DNA of 64,000 bases from Piscinibacter lacus (GTDB lineage: Bacteria > Pseudomonadota > Gammaproteobacteria > Burkholderiales > Burkholderiaceae_C). Location: the NCBI RefSeq assembly GCF_016735685.1, contig NZ_JAERRA010000001.1:1364001-1428000 (forward strand), in the 5' to 3' direction. A program made the translations under genes and the position numbers. The first letter of the stretch is position 1. The number at the start of each line of letters is the position of its first letter. Of this stretch, positions 61,897 to 64,000 are shown piece by piece. The notes beneath the pieces were generated by a model, which ran no database searches, had not been told where the DNA came from, and saw nothing but the letters and a program-made list of their open reading frames with translations.

Positions 61897-62844
61897 TCAG
61901 CCGATGAGATTGGCCAGCGACAGCAGGGCCAGCAGCAGCATCCACAGCAGCACCGAGCGCCAGACCAGGCCCACGACGCTGCCCAGGTGACCCGGCTCGG
62001 GCGACTGGCCCGGCGTGCCGGGACCGGCCTCGGGGCCGGGCGTCCAGGCCCCGCTGGCCGCGCCCAGGCGCAGGCCCACTGCGCCGGCGGCGGCAGCCAG
62101 CACCGTGCCTTCATTGCGGTCGGCCCAGAGCAGGGCATCGCGCCGCCAGCAGGCCACCGCTTCCTCGAAATTGCCTACCACCGCGAAGCCGAAGGCGGTC
62201 AGCCGGGCGGGCACATGGTCGAGGCCCGCGAACATGGCCTGGGCCACTTCCAGCAGCCGGGCATTGGCGGGCACCCCGCTGAGGTTCTGCTTGTGCGACC
62301 AGTAGCGGGTCTGGAACTCGGCCAGGCGGTAGAGCACCGCGCCGGCCGGGCCGAGGCCGAGGATGGCGAAGACGACGAAGCAGAAGAACACGCCGAAGAC
62401 ATGGCGGTGGGCGGCGATCAGCGCATGCTCGATGACCTGGCGCAGCAGCTCGCTGCGCGGCAGGTCGATCAGCTCGATGCCGCGCCATTCGGCCAGGGCG
62501 CTGCGCGCGGCCTCTTCGTCGCCGCGGTCGATCGCATCGCGGATGCGGGTGTAGTGGTGGCTGAACTGCCGGAAGCCCATGCACAGGTAGAGCACCAGAA
62601 CATTCCAGGCCAGGGCCAGCAGCAGGCTGAAGGGTGCGAGCAGCAGGGCGACCACGGCGCTCAGCAGCGTGGGCAGGGCCACGCCCAGGCCCCAGACGAT
62701 CCAGGCATGGTGGCTGCGGCCGGCGTCGAAGTTGCGGCCGATCCAGCGGGTCCAGCCCAGCACCGCCTCATGCGCCAGCGCCCGCTGGGGCAGGGGCCGC
62801 AACTGCTCGATGAGCAGCGCAAGCAGGACGGAGAAGAAGCTCAT
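61897..62844 (-). CDS. CobD/CbiB-family membrane protein
   Basis: A 315-residue protein with about four membrane segments (two within the first 90 residues, one near 150-170 and one at the C-terminus). It is annotated in relatives as CobD/CbiB family: SFFSVLLALLIEQLRPLPQR, VLYLCMGFRQFSHHYTRIRD, FGVFFCFVVFAILGLGPAGA. True CobD makes adenosylcobinamide; no cobalamin genes are nearby, so the function may instead be like that of AmpE. A Pro/Gly-rich insertion (about 265-290) precedes the last helix. A -10 (TATCAT) is placed 7 nt before the ATG. Confidence 0.78.
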   Translation of the reverse strand: MSFFSVLLALLIEQLRPLPQRALAHEAVLGWTRWIGRNFDAGRSHHAWIVWGLGVALPTLLSAVVALLLAPFSLLLALAWNVLVLYLCMGFRQFSHHYTRIRDAIDRGDEEAARSALAEWRGIELIDLPRSELLRQVIEHALIAAHRHVFGVFFCFVVFAILGLGPAGAVLYRLAEFQTRYWSHKQNLSGVPANARLLEVAQAMFAGLDHVPARLTAFGFAVVGNFEEAVACWRRDALLWADRNEGTVLAAAAGAVGLRLGAASGAWTPGPEAGPGTPGQSPEPGHLGSVVGLVWRSVLLWMLLLALLSLANLIG

Positions 62845-62851
62845 GCAATCG

Positions 62852-62857
62852 ATGATA
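62852..62857 (-). promoter_or_regulatory. Candidate -10 of the CobD/CbiB-family gene (leaderless start)
   Basis: TATCAT on the minus strand ends 7 nt before the ATG at 62844. This overlaps the intergenic gap of only 42 bp to the NUDIX gene, showing that the gene can be transcribed on its own. Confidence 0.4.
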
Positions 62858-62886
62858 GCGAGCGCCTGCGGCCCCCGGCCCGGCGC

Positions 62887-63615
62887 TCAGGCGCGCAGCA
62901 GCAAGTAGAGGTTGCGCAGCATGGCCGCGGTGGCCCCCCAGATCAGTTGCCGGCGCGGCGCGCCGTCGGGCGCCACGGCCGTCCAGGGCATGCTGTAGAT
63001 CAGCCGCAGTCGGCCGTCCCGTTGCAGGCCGCGGCGTTCGTGATGCTGCGGATTCATCAGGAAGCCCAGCGGCACCTCGAAGATCTCGCCGACCTCGAAA
63101 GGGTCGGCTTGCAGCCTCAGGGCCTCGCCATCCACCAGACCGACCACCGGCGTCACGCGGTAGTGGGTGACCGTGGTGTAGACCGGCAGGCAGCCCAGCA
63201 GCTCCACTGCCGCAGCGCTCAGGCCGATTTCTTCCTGCGCCTCGCGCAAGGCGGTGGCGACCGGGTCGGCGTCGCCGGCCTCGGCCCGCCCGCCCGGGAA
63301 GCTGATCTGGCCGGCATGCTTGCGCAGTTGCGCGGTGCGCCGGGTCAGCAGCACGTGCAGCGTGTGGCCGCCGCCGGCCTGCACGCGCTGCACCAGCGGG
63401 ATCAGCACGGCTGCGTCGGTGAGCGGGCCTTGGGTCTCCGGACCTTCGCCGCGGTCGCCGAGCAGCTCGGGCGTCCAGGCGGGCGGCTCGGCGAAGTGAC
63501 GGCGCAAGGCTGCGGCCTGCAGGCGCTCGGAGGGCACCGGCGCTTCGCCGTGGCCGGTGCCGAGCACGGGCAGCGATTCCGGATCCAGCGGGGGCAGGGC
63601 GGTGGCGAGGCTCAT
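62887..63615 (-). CDS. NUDIX hydrolase, CoA pyrophosphatase type
   Basis: A 242-residue NUDIX protein related to NudL/CoAse, which cleaves CoA into phosphopantetheine and ADP. The NUDIX box reads GGRAEAGDADPVATALREAQ followed by EEIGL, preceded by the CoAse-type LLTRRTAQLRKHAGQISFPGG (split here: LLTRRTAQ, KHAGQISFPGG). The C-terminal IWGATAAMLRNLYLLLR fits the subfamily. It follows rplS across a terminator and precedes the CobD/CbiB-family gene. Confidence 0.9.
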   Translation of the reverse strand: MSLATALPPLDPESLPVLGTGHGEAPVPSERLQAAALRRHFAEPPAWTPELLGDRGEGPETQGPLTDAAVLIPLVQRVQAGGGHTLHVLLTRRTAQLRKHAGQISFPGGRAEAGDADPVATALREAQEEIGLSAAAVELLGCLPVYTTVTHYRVTPVVGLVDGEALRLQADPFEVGEIFEVPLGFLMNPQHHERRGLQRDGRLRLIYSMPWTAVAPDGAPRRQLIWGATAAMLRNLYLLLRA

Positions 63616-63654
63616 CGCATGCGACAGGGACCGGTGGACGCTTGAAGCCGGACG

Positions 63655-63692
63655 AGAAAAAACCGCCAGCGCGCGAAGGCGGTGGCGGTTCT
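63655..63692 (-). terminator. Terminator of rplS
   Basis: Minus strand: AACCGCCA and TGGCGGTT form a stem, followed by TTTTTCTC. It lies 30 bp after the rplS stop codon and before the NUDIX gene. Confidence 0.88.
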
Positions 63693-63722
63693 CGGGGCGG
63701 GCGGCCGTCCGGGTGGGGACGA

Positions 63723-64000
63723 TCAGGCCAGCTTTTCCTTGATGCGGGCCGACTTGCCGCTGCGCTGGCGCAGGTAGTACAGCTTGGCGCGGCGGACGTC
63801 GCCGCGGCGCTTGACTTCGATCGAGGCGATCAGCGGGCTGTAGAGCTGGAAGGTCCGCTCGACGCCTTCGCCGCTGGAGATCTTGCGGACGATGAAGCTG
63901 CTGTTCAGGCCGCGGTTGCGCTTGGCGATCACGACGCCTTCGTAGGCCTGCACGCGCTTGCGGGTGCCTTCGACGACGTTGACGCTGACGATCACGGTGT
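63723..64000 (-). CDS. rplS: 50S ribosomal protein L19 (N-terminus beyond right edge)
   Basis: Ribosomal protein at the 30S-50S interface. The C-terminal 91 residues are present: [55 protein letters not shown] and [19 protein letters not shown], all universal for L19. The gene extends past the right edge by about 25 codons; trmD, rimM and rpsP are normally upstream of it. Confidence 0.98.
   Translation of the reverse strand, partial: TVIVSVNVVEGTRKRVQAYEGVVIAKRNRGLNSSFIVRKISSGEGVERTFQLYSPLIASIEVKRRGDVRRAKLYYLRQRSGKSARIKEKLA

Overview
The window is very GC-rich chromosomal DNA of a betaproteobacterium of the order Burkholderiales, most likely the Rubrivivax/Leptothrix/Ideonella group. The basis is the gyrA-serC-pheA-tyrA and ompA-ubiG-gph gene orders, the tmRNA tag ANDERFALAA, a polar flagellum-type flg cluster in one block, and strong third-position GC that leaves long empty reading frames opposite almost every gene. 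Assignment to genus is inference.

Layout. 1-6401 (minus): gyrA, a DUF2059 protein, serC, pheA and the start of tyrA, an aromatic/serine biosynthesis block that runs off the left edge. 6746-8958 (plus): OmpA-like lipoprotein, ubiG and gph, followed by a giant AsmA-like DUF748 protein (9084-13103) and the one-piece tmRNA gene (13153-13524). 13707-20258 (plus): a copper-handling cluster made of a P1B-type ATPase, two histidine-rich exported proteins, a TolC-family lipoprotein and a Tat-exported two-domain multicopper oxidase.

20259-25266 is an accessory scar: an intact IS481-family element with 6-bp target duplication, plasmid/ICE-like gene remnants, an IS3-family element, a decapitated tungstate-binding protein gene (tupA) and an orphan all-helical protein with a hydrophobic hairpin. 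It separates the copper cluster from the flagellar genes.

25267-37338: flgN-flgM-flgA (minus) diverging from flgBCDEFGHIJKL (plus), complete for rod, hook, rings and hook-filament junction. It is followed without a break by signalling genes (degenerate EAL-HDOD protein, Hpt protein, REC-GGDEF-EAL protein, GGDEF protein; 37403-43208), which suggests c-di-GMP control of motility.

43245-53392: surface-glycan region with a PP-loop protein, five mostly translationally coupled minus-strand transferases plus a heptosyltransferase-type GT9, a GT2-like protein and an MsbA-type ABC exporter. Base composition falls inside this block, suggesting lateral origin of part of it.

53651-64000: housekeeping genes, namely a TPR protein, a 2OG-Fe dioxygenase, plsY, a RidA-family protein, a membrane-anchored glutaredoxin-like protein, a YciO/TsaC-type protein, an acyl desaturase, an RsmB-type rRNA methyltransferase, argH, a CobD/CbiB-family protein, a NUDIX CoA pyrophosphatase and the start of rplS (cut by the right edge). 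No CRISPR array, rRNA, tRNA or prophage was seen. The best candidates for something undescribed are the orphan helical protein at 23847-25046 and the His-rich repeat protein at 16784-17377.
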